Numbered from the stretch's first letter, positions 28,214-37,006 are shown. The stretch is 64,000 bases of DNA from an uncultured beta proteobacterium (GCA_903844215.1 CAIMSP010000158.1:1-64000); one strand, 5' to 3'. Notes: generated by a model from the letters alone, not told the origin. Program-made: numbers and translations.

Positions 28214-28492
28214 CTAGCGGCCCAGCACCGACCAGCCGGCGTGCAGGTTGACCTTGTTGTTCTCGTACTCCCACGCGGTGCCGCAGCGTTCACAGCGGTA
28301 GCGGGTGATGGTGACCTGGCCGTGAGCGCGCGGCTCCTTGCGGTTCAGTCCTTGCACCAGCTCGGCGTGCCCGGGGGCGCGGCGCCAGTTGCGCTGGATG
28401 CCGGCGCAGGATTCGCAAAGCGCCAGCGCGTCCGATTCAGTGTTTTGAGTTGGGTCTTGGGTCATGGGGTGGCTCTGGATAGCGGGCTGCAT
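28214..28492 (-). CDS. Small zinc-ribbon protein
   Basis: Up to 92 residues; an internal ATG at 28465 (MTQDPTQN) is an equally good start. Two CxxC knuckles (CESC near residue 28 and CERC near residue 71, YRCERCGTAWEYENN) form one zinc ribbon. There is nothing else to assign a role. It is convergent with the GNAT-DUF924 gene. Confidence 0.65.
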   Translation of the reverse strand: MQPAIQSHPMTQDPTQNTESDALALCESCAGIQRNWRRAPGHAELVQGLNRKEPRAHGQVTITRYRCERCGTAWEYENNKVNLHAGWSVLGR

Positions 28493-28522
28493 GTGCCTTG
28501 AGGCGGGGCCTCGCGATGATTT

Positions 28523-28903
28523 TTACTTGGCAGGGCGGTGCAGCGCACAGATCTTGTTGCCGGTGGGGTCGCGCAGATAGGCCAGGTAGAGCTTGCCTGA
28601 TGCGGCCTCGCGCCAGCCGGGCGGGTCTTCGCAGCTGCTGCCGCCATTCGCAACGCCGGCCGCATGGAAGGCATCGGCTTGCTCGGTGGACTGCATGCTC
28701 AAGCCGATGGTGCTGCCATTGCCGTGCGTCGCGCTCTCGCCATTGCTGGGTGTGGTGATGCCGAACGTGCCGGAGGGGCTGCGGTAGAAATAGCGGTTCT
28801 TGTTGGCCACGCCCGGGCCAATGCCCAGCGTGGCGAAGAGCGCGTCGTAAAACGTTTTTGAGGCCTCAAGGTCGTTCACGCCGACCATCACATGACTGAA
28901 CAT
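28523..28903 (-). CDS. VOC (glyoxalase/bleomycin resistance) family protein
   Basis: 126 residues from the ATG at 28903 (MFSHVMVGVNDLEASKTFYD). It is a single VOC module pair of the small glyoxalase-like dioxygenase family, with the closing motif YLAYLRDPTGNKICALH that carries the last metal ligand position. Such proteins are metal-dependent lyases, isomerases or binding proteins; the substrate cannot be read from the sequence. The 187 bp upstream contain no gene. Confidence 0.85.
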   Translation of the reverse strand: MFSHVMVGVNDLEASKTFYDALFATLGIGPGVANKNRYFYRSPSGTFGITTPSNGESATHGNGSTIGLSMQSTEQADAFHAAGVANGGSSCEDPPGWREAASGKLYLAYLRDPTGNKICALHRPAK

Positions 28904-29090
28904 GGCTTTCTCCTTTGGCGCCCATTGGGCGAAGTGCAATCTGACGATGGTAGTCGAAGCCCGCCAGCGCCGCTGAGGTGCGATGCAGGCTGACGCCGAG
29001 CAAGCGGTGCTGGAAAAGCATCTGCCTGCGCTTTCAGTCGATTACGCCGCGCGGGGTAAGCAGCAGTCAATCACGAGCGACTCGGGATCG

Positions 29091-29583
29091 TCAGCGCCAG
29101 CACGACGTCTGGGTGCTTCCCGCCGTACTCAGCGTGGCCGGAACCGTGAAGGCAGCGAGTCCCAGCCGGCCAGCGCTTCGGCGCGGTCGGCGTCGAGCCG
29201 GGCCTTTGCTGGATTGGTAGAGGATTCCCTCAAACCCGGCGGCGCGTACCAGATCGGCCAGGATGTGGCTCTGCAAGGGCAGACCGAACTGGATGGGCAG
29301 CACGCGCCAGTTGTGGTTGACCACCATGTTCAGTATTTGTTTGCCGGTTTTGGCCATGGCCAGGGCGTGAGATGGGATGCGAAGCGCACTCTTGAGCTTG
29401 CGGCCACGCTCGGGCATCTTGATCTTGCTGAAGACGCGGGCGATGTCGTTGCGGGTGTCGGGCTGACTCAAGTCGATGATGCGACTCAGGTTCCAGCTTT
29501 TGTGCCAGGCGTTCGGCCAGACGGCGCTCGCCCGGCGTCATGCGTGATACGCAGGCGCCAAGCGCCGGTATGAGGGTTGCCAT
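29091..29583 (-). pseudogene. Frameshifted accessory gene remnant
   Basis: Two overlapping minus-strand frames look like parts of one broken gene or a fusion scar. The first (from 29583, MATLIPALGACVSRMTPGER, AERLAQKLE) resembles the start of NERD-domain proteins. Near 29490 the coding sense passes to another frame (SWNLSRIIDLSQPDTRND, then ILADLVRAAGFEGILYQSS), whose end resembles a RES-type domain. After 29200 the reading degenerates. The assignment of each half is tentative; that the locus is broken is clearer. Confidence 0.4.
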
Positions 29584-29731
29584 GGTGGTTGTCTTGTCCC
29601 GGATATGGAATCGAGACCATCATGGCGGCAACGAAGGGGGTGCCAAGCGCGCAACTGGCAAGGTACGAGACCGCCGTCGCGATACGCTCGCATTGCGATA
29701 GCGGCGTGCCGATCGGCTTGCACGACCTTCC

Positions 29732-29753
29732 TGTTTGTCATAACATACAAACA
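29732..29753. promoter_or_regulatory. Inverted repeat upstream of the Phd/VapC operon
   Basis: TGTTTGT-CATAACAT-ACAAACA has perfect 7-bp arms and lies 20-45 bp before the antitoxin start. It is a likely autoregulatory operator bound by the Phd/YefM-type antitoxin. Confidence 0.6.
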
Positions 29754-29775
29754 TCAAATTACGGGGATGCTGAGC

Positions 29776-30036
29776 ATGACGGTCCATACATTTTCAAGCC
29801 GAGATTTCACACGCGACGTGTCGGCGGCCAAGCAGGCTGCGGCCAAGGGACCGGTGTTCATTACGGACCGTGGTCGCCCGGCGTTTGCTCTGTTAAAAAT
29901 CGAAGACTACTACCGCATCGTCGGTGCAAACCAACCGACCCTGCTCGATGTCATGGACGGAATTCCCGGCGGGGATGACATCGCATTCGACCCGCCTCGG
30001 AGGGATGTCCAGATCCGTGCCGCCTCGTTCGACTGA
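29776..30036 (+). CDS. Phd/YefM-family antitoxin
   Basis: 86 residues from the ATG at 29776; an ATG at 29767 is also in frame. Typical Phd/YefM layout: an N-terminal DNA-binding fold (VHTFSSRDFTRDVSAAKQAA, PVFITDRGRPAFALLKIEDY) and an acidic, disordered toxin-neutralising tail (FDPPRRDVQIRAASFD). It is followed after 10 bp by the VapC gene. Confidence 0.88.
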   Translation: MTVHTFSSRDFTRDVSAAKQAAAKGPVFITDRGRPAFALLKIEDYYRIVGANQPTLLDVMDGIPGGDDIAFDPPRRDVQIRAASFD

Positions 30037-30046
30037 GGTACGGACG

Positions 30047-30460
30047 ATGTACGTTCTGGATACAAACGTGATTTCTGAGTTGCGCCATGGCAAGCCCAAC
30101 CAGTCTCCCAAAGTGCGAGCCTGGGCCGCAACGCAACCGACGGGGCGGCTTTTTCTGTCGGCAATCACCATCCTGGAGTTGGAAATTGGCGTTCAGGCGT
30201 TGGAGCGCCGGACCCCACCGCAAGGCAGTGCGCTACGCAATTGGCTTGACGGCGTGCGTGTGGCCTTCGCAGGCCGAATCTTGCCATTTGCCGAGCACAC
30301 GGCTGCGCTGTGCGCCTCATTGCATGTGCCCGATCGGCGTTCTGATCGTGACGCGATGATCGCGGCGACGGCGATCGAGCACCGGTTCACGGTCGTCACA
30401 CGCAACGTGGCAGACTTTTCCAGTTCAGGCGTGGCACTCTTCAATCCGTGGGGCGCCTGA
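30047..30460 (+). CDS. vapC: VapC-type PIN-domain toxin
   Basis: 137 residues. PIN RNase with catalytic acids at Asp5 (MYVLDTNVISELRHG), Glu in ITILELEIG near residue 45, Asp in RSDRDAMIAATA near 104, and the TRNVADF closing strand. FitB/VapC toxins cleave tRNA or rRNA. The frame is intact and the gene is paired with the Phd-type antitoxin. The 150 bp after the stop hold no gene. Confidence 0.9.
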   Translation: MYVLDTNVISELRHGKPNQSPKVRAWAATQPTGRLFLSAITILELEIGVQALERRTPPQGSALRNWLDGVRVAFAGRILPFAEHTAALCASLHVPDRRSDRDAMIAATAIEHRFTVVTRNVADFSSSGVALFNPWGA

Positions 30461-30610
30461 GGGCGCCCGTCGCGGAGGATTCGAGGCGCGCATCACGACT
30501 GGTAGTTGTTGTCAATATGATATAAATGTTTCTCCCGCTGACCTGACGCCGCCGAGCCATTCGCAAGCAGGTCAACCCAGCCTGCACCACCACGCCAAGC
30601 GAGGAACATC

Positions 30611-31498
30611 ATGGCCAACATCCACATGGTTTGCATCACGCCGCATCAACTCGAACCGGACAGTTTGGGCGGTTTATATGACCTGGAACGCTTCGAGAAG
30701 AGGTACCTGGCTCAGGGCGACTCCTGGTTCTCCATCGGCCACATGCCGCCCTGGTGCACCACCAATGTGCTGCAGCAGATGACGCTGTCGCGCGCGGCGG
30801 TGGCCGTCAACTGCGCGCATCCGGGCATGGAGTTGATGCACATGGCCGACAGCAGCACCGAGCCGGCCTTTCTCAATCTGCTCAACGGCAGCGGCAACGC
30901 CAAGCTGGCCTGGAAATGGGATGCCATTCTGATGTCCGGCGGCGGCAACGATTTGATCGACGCAGCGCAAGCCGATCCGCAGGGACAGCCCGGCGCGCGC
31001 CTGCTGCTGCGGGCCGACGAGTGGGCCGGCGCGGGCGGGGTCGAGCGCTACTTAAGCGAGCCGGGATGGCAGGCGTTTTGTGGGCACCTGGACCTCGTTC
31101 TTTTCAATCTGCTGGAGGAGCGCGACCGCAACGTCAACCTGGGCGTGCCGCTGCTGCTGCACAGCTACGATTTTGTCACCGTGCGCAACGCGCCCGCCGG
31201 GCCGGGCCTGGGGCCCTGGCTGTACCAAGCAATGAATGACATCTACCGCATTCCCGCCACCGATTGGGACGCGCTCTCGGATGTGTTGATCCGCAGGCTG
31301 CAAGCCCTGATGCGCAGCCTGGGACAAAAGTACGCCGGGCGCAACGTGATCGTGGTGGACTCCGTCGGCACGCTGGCTCGCGCCGCTGCTGGCACTTCGG
31401 GCGTCAGCGGCGACTGGGAGAACGAGATTCATCCCACGCCGCATGGCTACGCGCTGTTGGCGCAAGCCTGGCGCGGTCCGCTGGACGCGCTGGCCTGA
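30611..31498 (+). CDS. SGNH-hydrolase-like protein
   Basis: 295 residues without signal peptide. The SGNH blocks can be placed: GDSWFS with nucleophile Ser38, GGGND near residue 116, and WENEIHPTPHGYALLA near residues 270-286 with the Asp/His pair. The long N-terminal extension before GDS (38 residues) is unusual. The likely activity is ester hydrolysis on a small molecule; no substrate is evident. It stands alone between the VapC gene and the convergent ycaO. Confidence 0.65.
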   Translation: MANIHMVCITPHQLEPDSLGGLYDLERFEKRYLAQGDSWFSIGHMPPWCTTNVLQQMTLSRAAVAVNCAHPGMELMHMADSSTEPAFLNLLNGSGNAKLAWKWDAILMSGGGNDLIDAAQADPQGQPGARLLLRADEWAGAGGVERYLSEPGWQAFCGHLDLVLFNLLEERDRNVNLGVPLLLHSYDFVTVRNAPAGPGLGPWLYQAMNDIYRIPATDWDALSDVLIRRLQALMRSLGQKYAGRNVIVVDSVGTLARAAAGTSGVSGDWENEIHPTPHGYALLAQAWRGPLDALA

Positions 31499-31535
31499 CT
31501 CCTGCACTCTTGCCCCGGCCTGCCCCGAGGCGCAC

Positions 31536-33263
31536 TCACATGTTGGCGTGCACCTTGTCGTAGGCGGCCAGCAGCTTGCGGTGCATCTCGCAACCGACGA
31601 GTGCCAAGCCCGGTGCCGAGATGCCCATGAAGCGATCGGCCTGCATGATGAGTGCGTGCGCCTGGGCCACGGCGCCGGCGCCATAGAGCTGACGCAGCGC
31701 ATCCAGATATGGGCCGGTGTCGCCCATGTCGGTGAGCTTGATCAGGCTCTCGATGCAGGCATAGACATTGCGCCGTTGCGGATTGAGCTGATCGAAATGG
31801 CGGATCCAGTCGCAGCCTTCGAGCGTGGCGGCCTCATCGCCGATGGCCAGCGCCAACAGGGTCTTGAGTTCGCCCACGCGCAAATCGGCCCAGAAGGTAC
31901 CCGCGTCCGCCGCCAGGCCGATCACCGCCGCCACCGGGCGCTGGTCGGCCAGCGCAGACTCGTTTAAAGCGTCCAGCAGGTCCGAGCACTCTTCATCATC
32001 CAGATCGGTCAGGTTCAGGATGGCTTCGCGCATGTCGTTGGCCACCGAGTTGTTCTCGAAGTCCAGGTCGTCCACGGGGTAAATCTCGGACATGCCGGGC
32101 ACCAGGATGCGGCAGGCATAGACGCCCAGATGCTGGAAATCGGCCACGTAAATGTCGCGCCCGTCCTGGTGGATGCGCGCCACCGCCCAGGCGTAATCTT
32201 CCGCCGTGGTGTTGGAGAAGTTCCAGTCGCAGAACTCGAAGTCAGGCTCGTCGCCCAGGAACTTCCAGTGGATCACGCCGCTGGAGTCAACGAAGTGGAT
32301 CTCGATGTTGGTGGAGCTGGCGACTTCTTCCAGGTCGAAGCCGGGCGCAGGGAAGCCGCCGAGCGAATCCAGGGCGCGGCCTTGCAGCAGTTCGGTCAGG
32401 GCGCGCTCCAGTGCGATCTCGAAGCGCGGGTGCGCGCCGAAGCTGGCAAAGCAGCCCTGGTCTTCGGGGTGCAACAGCGTCACGTTCATCACCGGGTACT
32501 GGCCGCCCAGCGAGGCGTCTTTCACCAGGATGCCGAAGCCCGCAGCGCGCAGCGCGGCGATGCCAGCGGCGATGCGCGGGTAGCGTGCGATCACGGCCTC
32601 GGGCACGTCGGGCAGGCAGATGCCTTCACTGATGATGCGGCCCTTGATGTGGCGCTCGAAGATTTCCGACAGCGCCTGCGTCCTGGCTTCCGCTTCGGTG
32701 TTGCCGGCCGACATGCCGTTGCTCACGTACAGGTTGCCGATGATGTTCACCGGGAAGTAGGTGAGGGCGCCATCGCGCAGGCGCACGTAGGGAATGGCGC
32801 AAATGCCGCGCTCGGCGTTGCCCGAATTGAACTCCACTAGCGCGCTGGCGTCGATGGCGCGCTCGGGGTTGTAGAACTTGTGCAGTTCGGCGTTCAACAC
32901 GGCGGGGGGCCAGCGGTCGTCTTCGCCGGCGGCAAACCAGCGCTCCTGCGGGTAGTGCACGTGCGCGCGGTTCGCGATGTCAGGACCGAGGTAGTAGTGG
33001 GTCCAGAAATAGTTGGTGGACAGGCGCTCAAAGAACTCGCCCAGGGCGCTGGCCAGGCAGGCCAGGCGCGTCGCGCCCTTGCCATTGGTGAAGAGCAGCG
33101 GGCAGTCGCGGTCGCGGATGTGCACCGACCAGACCCCGTCCACGGGGTTGAGCCAGGATTTCTCCTCGATATGAAAACCCAGGGCCTGCAGCTTGCCCTG
33201 CAGGGTGTTGATGGTGGATTCGAGCGAGGCGTCTTTGCCGGGGATGAAGTTTTCGGTGGTCAT
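31536..33263 (-). CDS. ycaO: YcaO, ribosomal protein S12 methylthiotransferase accessory factor
   Basis: 575 residues from the ATG at 33263 (MTTENFIPGKDASLE); the longer frame is discarded. The sequence matches E. coli YcaO along its start (WLNPVDGVWSVHIRDRDC, LFTNGKGATRLACLASALGE), with the ATP-binding YcaO core in the first 400 residues and the helical C-terminal extension typical of this subgroup. YcaO aids RimO-dependent beta-methylthiolation of S12 rather than peptide heterocyclisation. No peptide precursor gene is nearby, which supports the housekeeping role. Confidence 0.93.
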   Translation of the reverse strand: MTTENFIPGKDASLESTINTLQGKLQALGFHIEEKSWLNPVDGVWSVHIRDRDCPLLFTNGKGATRLACLASALGEFFERLSTNYFWTHYYLGPDIANRAHVHYPQERWFAAGEDDRWPPAVLNAELHKFYNPERAIDASALVEFNSGNAERGICAIPYVRLRDGALTYFPVNIIGNLYVSNGMSAGNTEAEARTQALSEIFERHIKGRIISEGICLPDVPEAVIARYPRIAAGIAALRAAGFGILVKDASLGGQYPVMNVTLLHPEDQGCFASFGAHPRFEIALERALTELLQGRALDSLGGFPAPGFDLEEVASSTNIEIHFVDSSGVIHWKFLGDEPDFEFCDWNFSNTTAEDYAWAVARIHQDGRDIYVADFQHLGVYACRILVPGMSEIYPVDDLDFENNSVANDMREAILNLTDLDDEECSDLLDALNESALADQRPVAAVIGLAADAGTFWADLRVGELKTLLALAIGDEAATLEGCDWIRHFDQLNPQRRNVYACIESLIKLTDMGDTGPYLDALRQLYGAGAVAQAHALIMQADRFMGISAPGLALVGCEMHRKLLAAYDKVHANM

Positions 33264-33309
33264 GCGGGGAGCATATCGCACCGCCGTGTCGCGCCTGCGT
33301 GGGTTAGGG

Positions 33310-33404
33310 GTAGGTCGGGTTAGCGCAGCGTAACCCGACAACTTCTGTGCCGTTGCTTCATCCGGCATTTGTCGGGTTACGCCCGGCGGGCTAACCCGAC
33401 CTAC
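33310..33404. repeat. Dispersed palindromic repeat
   Basis: GTAGGTCGGGTTAGCGCAGC through GTAACCCGACA, a 40-bp loop, then TGTCGGGTTACG through CTAACCCGACCTAC. The outer arms are inverted copies, giving a large cruciform of the GTAGGTCGGGTTAG family seen dispersed in many proteobacteria. It lies between ycaO and the DUF2239 gene. Confidence 0.8.
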
Positions 33405-33423
33405 GACTGCGACCCATTGTTTT

Positions 33424-33465
33424 ACCCGGATGTAATTATGGTATATTTATACCCGGATATTAATT
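33424..33465. promoter_or_regulatory. Direct repeats in the AT-rich DUF2239 promoter
   Basis: ACCCGGATGTAATTA (33424) and ACCCGGATATTAATT (33451) repeat 27 bp apart in an AT-rich region 32 bp before the DUF2239 start. They may be operators overlapping the promoter. Confidence 0.4.
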
Positions 33466-33496
33466 GCACTAGAGACTGACCTCGGAGAATGACGCA

Positions 33497-34180
33497 ATGA
33501 ACAACTGGACCCACATCCAATGCACCGCCTTTGAAGGTAGTCGCCGTATTGCCTCGGGCGCGCTGCATGAGGTTGCGCTGGTGGCCAAGCGCGCCGTTGA
33601 CCGCGCAGCGCACAGTGCAACACCCGCTTTGGTTTTGATCTTCAACGATGCCACGAGCGAAGTGATCGAGCTGGATTGGCGCGGTTCCAAAGAAGCGTTC
33701 AAGGCCCGACTGGATGTGATGCTGGGCCTGGGGGCGATCGCTGCGGGCCGCGATTCCTGCACGCAGGCGCAGGGCGCGCAGACCGAATTGCCCGCAGCCG
33801 ATGGCTTGGTCGCGGCGCGCGGCCCCGGGCGCCCCAAGCTGGGCGTGGTGGCGCGCGAGGTCACTTTGCTGCCGCGCCATTGGGAGTGGCTGAGCGGCCA
33901 GAGCGGCGGCGCCTCGGTGGCGCTGCGCAAACTGGTGGACGCTGCACGCCGTGCCTCGGAGGTGCAAGACCGCATGCGCCACGCCAGCGCCGTAGGCTAC
34001 AAGTTCATGTCCACGCTGGCCGGCCATGAACCGGGGTTTGAAGAGGCCAGTCGCGCGCTCTTTGCCGGTGATAAGGTTCGATTCGAGGCGCAGATTGCAT
34101 CCTGGCCGATCGATGTCCAGATGCACCTGAAAAAGATTCTCGCTGACGCCTTCGTGCCGTCCGATGCCAACGCCAACTGA
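33497..34180 (+). CDS. DUF2239 family protein
   Basis: 227 residues. It matches DUF2239 by CTAFEGSRRIASGALHEVAL at the N-terminus and GRPKLGVVAREVTLLPRHWE in the middle, a segment that looks like an RHH/CopG-type DNA-binding stretch followed by WLSGQSGGASVALRKLV. It is probably a small DNA-binding regulator. The stop lies 7 bp before the MATE start chosen here, suggesting an operon. Confidence 0.85.
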   Translation: MNNWTHIQCTAFEGSRRIASGALHEVALVAKRAVDRAAHSATPALVLIFNDATSEVIELDWRGSKEAFKARLDVMLGLGAIAAGRDSCTQAQGAQTELPAADGLVAARGPGRPKLGVVAREVTLLPRHWEWLSGQSGGASVALRKLVDAARRASEVQDRMRHASAVGYKFMSTLAGHEPGFEEASRALFAGDKVRFEAQIASWPIDVQMHLKKILADAFVPSDANAN

Positions 34181-34187
34181 TCCGTCC

Positions 34188-35570
34188 ATGAACAAGAATT
34201 CGCCCACGCCCACGAGCGCCGCCAAAGCGCCGACCGCCGTTCTGTGGAAGAGCTATCTCGCCTTTCTCGCGCCGATGATCCTGAGCAACTTTCTGCAGTC
34301 CATCTCGGGCACGGCGAACAACATCTACCTTGGGCAGATGCTGGGCGTGCAGGCCATGGCGTCGGTCTCGGCCTTCTTTCCGGTGCTGTTCTTCCTGATC
34401 GCCTTCATGATCGGACTGGGCTCGGGTGCGTCCGTGCTGATCGGTCAGGCCTGGGGCGCGAAGGAGCGCGAGCGCGTCAAAGCCATTGCCGGCACCACAC
34501 TCATGATGGGCCTGAGCGCAGGCCTGCTGGTCGCGCTGTTTGGCGGCTCGTTTGCGCAGGTCATGCTGGCCGCTCTGGGCACGCCGGCGGACATCCTGCC
34601 GGGTGCCACGGCCTATGCGCGGGTGATGCTGCTGGGCGCGCCGCTGATCTTCGTCTTCCTGCTGACGACGTCGATGCTGCGCGGCGTGGGCGACACCACC
34701 ACGCCGCTGTTGACGCTGCTCATCGCCATCGGCGTGAGCCTGCTGCTGACGCCGGCGCTGATCCAGGGTTGGCTGGGCTTGCCGCGCCTGGGCGTGGCCA
34801 GCGGCGCCTACGCCGCAGCCATGTCCTACGCGAGCGCGCTCGCCTGGCTGGCCTGGTATCTGCGGCGCAAAAAGCACGTGCTGGCGCCCACCGCCGCGTC
34901 CCTGAAATACCTCACCATCAACCGCGCCCTGCTGCAAAAAGTGCTGCGCATCGGATTGCCCACCGTGCTGTCCATGACCACCGTTTCCATCGCCGAAATC
35001 GCCGTGCTGTTTTTGGTGAACCGCTATGGCTCCCAGGCCACGGCCGCCTATGGCGCGGTGAACCAGATCGTCTCTTACGTGCAGTTCCCGGCGATCTCCA
35101 TCGCCATCACGGCCTCCATCCTGGGCGCGCAGGCCATCGGCGCGGGCAGGGTGCACACGCTGGGCCACATCGCGCGCACCGGCATCGTGCTGAACCTGGC
35201 GCTGACGGGCTCGCTGGTGCTGCTGGGCTACCTGTTCTCGCGCAGCATCCTGGGCTTGTTCATCACCGACGCTGCGGTCGTGGACCTGGCGCAAACGCTG
35301 CTGCACATCATGCTCTGGAGCAGCGTCATCATGGGCATGTCGATGGTGCTGTCGGGTCTGATGCGCGCCAGCGGCACGGTGCTGGCGCCGACCGCGATTG
35401 GCATGCTGGCCATCGCCGGCATCGAGATCCCCGTGGCCTGGGCCTTGAGCCAGCGCTACGGCCTGAACGGCATCTGGGCCGCCTATCCGGTGGCGTTTCT
35501 GGCGATGCTGGGAATGCAAACCGCCTACGACCGGCTGGTTTGGAAGAAGAGGCCGATTCGCCGGCTGTGA
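34188..35570 (+). CDS. MATE-family multidrug/Na+ antiporter
   Basis: 460 residues from the ATG at 34188 (MNKNSPTPTS); an ATG at 34164 would overlap DUF2239. Twelve membrane helices and the MATE repeats are visible (ISGTANNIYLGQMLGVQAMA, GSGASVLIGQAWGAKERE, TSMLRGVGDTTTP). Members export cationic drugs in exchange for Na+ or H+. The last 231 bp (35340-35570) recur at 36295-36525 with four differences, and the last 112 bp recur again at 37078-37189. This full copy has TAT and GAC where both fragments have GAT and TAC. Confidence 0.93.
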   Translation: MNKNSPTPTSAAKAPTAVLWKSYLAFLAPMILSNFLQSISGTANNIYLGQMLGVQAMASVSAFFPVLFFLIAFMIGLGSGASVLIGQAWGAKERERVKAIAGTTLMMGLSAGLLVALFGGSFAQVMLAALGTPADILPGATAYARVMLLGAPLIFVFLLTTSMLRGVGDTTTPLLTLLIAIGVSLLLTPALIQGWLGLPRLGVASGAYAAAMSYASALAWLAWYLRRKKHVLAPTAASLKYLTINRALLQKVLRIGLPTVLSMTTVSIAEIAVLFLVNRYGSQATAAYGAVNQIVSYVQFPAISIAITASILGAQAIGAGRVHTLGHIARTGIVLNLALTGSLVLLGYLFSRSILGLFITDAAVVDLAQTLLHIMLWSSVIMGMSMVLSGLMRASGTVLAPTAIGMLAIAGIEIPVAWALSQRYGLNGIWAAYPVAFLAMLGMQTAYDRLVWKKRPIRRL

Positions 35571-35614
35571 AAGGAGCCGCGGGCTGGCTTTCGCCGCTCC
35601 TGCCCGTGCGCTGA

Positions 35615-35947
35615 CTACGCGTGAGCTGCGGTTTGCAGCACCTCGGTGGCCCATTGATTCAGGCTCTTGCCGGAGGCTTGTGCCGCAATCAGGGCAGCCC
35701 CGTGGACTTCGGATGGCACGCGCAGCATGAGTTTGCCAGACGCCGGTTTTTCCGGCTTCACGCCTTGTTGCTTGCAGTCTGCAAGGAAGTCGTCAACCGC
35801 GGCTCCAAAGGCATCACGCAATTCAGCTACTGTTTCGCCGTGGAAACTGATCATGGCGCGCAGACCCAACACGCGGCCAACGAATATGTTGTCGCGGTCA
35901 TCAAATTCAATGCGGGCGCTATAGCCCTTGTGGTTCATGGTGTTCAT
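35615..35947 (-). CDS. hicB: HicB antitoxin
   Basis: 110 residues. The N-terminal degenerate RNase-H-like fold (GYSARIEFDDRDNIFVGRVL, MISFHGETVAELRDAF) and C-terminal RHH segment (GKLMLRVPSEVHGAALIAAQ, SLNQWATEVL) identify HicB. It overlaps hicA by 4 bp and reads toward the MATE gene, ending 44 bp past its stop. Confidence 0.92.
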   Translation of the reverse strand: MNTMNHKGYSARIEFDDRDNIFVGRVLGLRAMISFHGETVAELRDAFGAAVDDFLADCKQQGVKPEKPASGKLMLRVPSEVHGAALIAAQASGKSLNQWATEVLQTAAHA

Positions 35948-36198
35948 GGTTCAACCCCGACTCGTTCAAGCAGTTCGCGAGCCTCTTCGACCTGGTAGCG
36001 TTTTGCTTCTTTTCCTGGATGCGGGCGATGGCATCGCCACTGTTCTCCCGCAAGAATGATCTTGACCCGTGAGCCTTCACGTTCATGAACTTCACCACCC
36101 AGACCAACAATCAAATTCTCGACGTCGGAAAATACGATCGACGGTGACGTTGGCCGGGTAAAGATGGCTCGCAAAGTCTTGCGCTGCTTGGTATTCAC
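35944..36198 (-). CDS. hicA: HicA toxin (mRNA interferase)
   Basis: 84 residues from a GTG at 36198 (VNTKQRKTLRAIF), which matches the family start better than the upstream frame to 36234. The double-stranded RNA-binding-like fold has the active-site His in the WRCHRPHPGKEAKR motif. Toxin first, antitoxin second, as usual for hicAB. Confidence 0.9.
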   Translation of the reverse strand: MNTKQRKTLRAIFTRPTSPSIVFSDVENLIVGLGGEVHEREGSRVKIILAGEQWRCHRPHPGKEAKRYQVEEARELLERVGVEP

Positions 36199-36225
36199 GC
36201 CCGTGATACTAGCGGAAAGTTCCCT

Positions 36226-36254
36226 TATATGCAATCACAAAGTGATTGCATATA
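36226..36254. promoter_or_regulatory. Perfect palindrome upstream of hicAB
   Basis: TATATGCAATCAC-AAA-GTGATTGCATATA, 13-bp perfect arms, 28 bp upstream of the hicA start. This is very probably the HicB operator. It is AT-rich, unlike the surrounding DNA. Confidence 0.75.
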
Positions 36255-36294
36255 GACTGAAATCTTGCCAGTAGCAAAGCAATGAAATGGCTGC

Positions 36295-36525
36295 TCGATG
36301 GTGCTGTCGGGTCTGATGCGCGCCAGCGGCACGGTGCTGGCGCCGACCGCGATGGGCATGCTGGCCATCGCCGGCATCGAGATCCCCGTGGCCTGGGCCT
36401 TGAGCCAGCGTTACGGCCTGAACGGCATCTGGGCCGCCGATCCGGTGGCGTTTCTGGCGATGCTGGGAATGCAAACCGCCTACTACCGGCTGGTTTGGAA
36501 GAAGAGGCCGATTCGCCGGCTGTGA
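36295..36525 (+). pseudogene. Second copy of the MATE gene 3' end (77 codons)
   Basis: 231 bp matching 35340-35570 at 227 positions, including the stop codon. It begins abruptly after unrelated AT-rich DNA and has no promoter or start of its own. The reading frame has stayed open, which points to a recent duplication. It lies between the hicAB and relBE-type modules. Confidence 0.9.
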
Positions 36526-36537
36526 CGGGGCTGGTCG

Positions 36538-36828
36538 CTACGTCTGACGGCCTGGGAATTCGCGTCGCGCATGGACGACAGTGACCACCTCAATGTACTC
36601 TGCCGAAACGCGGTAAAAAATGACGTAGTTGGGATGCGTGACTATTTCGCGCAAGCCAGGGATTCTCTGACTGGATTTGTACAAATAGGGATGCTCTGCC
36701 GCATGCTCCAAGTCGGTTTGCATTTGTGCAAAAAGGCGATCTGCAGCCGGTTCGTTTCTTTCGCTGATGAAGTCAAGAATTTGCTGCAAATCAGCCCGGG
36801 CCGATGCGCGCCATTCAATCGGTAACAC
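36538..36828 (-). CDS. RelE/ParE-family toxin
   Basis: 96 residues from a GTG at 36828 (VLPIEWRASARADLQQILDF), chosen over an upstream in-frame ATG inside the antitoxin gene. RelE/ParE fold signs: the N-terminal RASARADL helix start, a central PNYVIFYRVS strand and the closing VVTVVHARREFP. It overlaps the antitoxin 3' end by 14 bp and ends 12 bp past the stop of the second MATE copy. Confidence 0.88.
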   Translation of the reverse strand: MLPIEWRASARADLQQILDFISERNEPAADRLFAQMQTDLEHAAEHPYLYKSSQRIPGLREIVTHPNYVIFYRVSAEYIEVVTVVHARREFPGRQT

Positions 36829-37006
36829 AGGCCTTCTTCTTTGCATCCAGCAGGGCATGCATCTCGGCCATCACTTGATCGTGCGCAAAGTTGGGGCGCG
36901 TGTCATTGAGGCTGGCCTCAACTTTGGCCTTCAACCAAGACAGGTGGCTGGCTTCCTGCTCCAGTGTGTCGAACTCGGAGACGATAGGGGAAAGCGGTTC
37001 GCTCAT
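36815..37006 (-). CDS. RelB/ParD-like antitoxin
   Basis: 63 residues, acidic, with a helix-rich sequence (SHLSWLKAKVEASLNDTRP, DQVMAEMHALLDAKKK) like the toxin-binding part of ParD/RelB antitoxins. A good ribosome site (AGGAGGT) precedes the ATG at 37006. It is the first gene of the pair with the RelE/ParE toxin. Confidence 0.82.
   Translation of the reverse strand: MSEPLSPIVSEFDTLEQEASHLSWLKAKVEASLNDTRPNFAHDQVMAEMHALLDAKKKACVTD

Noticed and set aside
36298-36525. Second MATE fragment as a separate small membrane protein gene
   Set aside because: It is a 98% copy of the MATE 3' end with no ribosome site or promoter, so a duplication scar is simpler.
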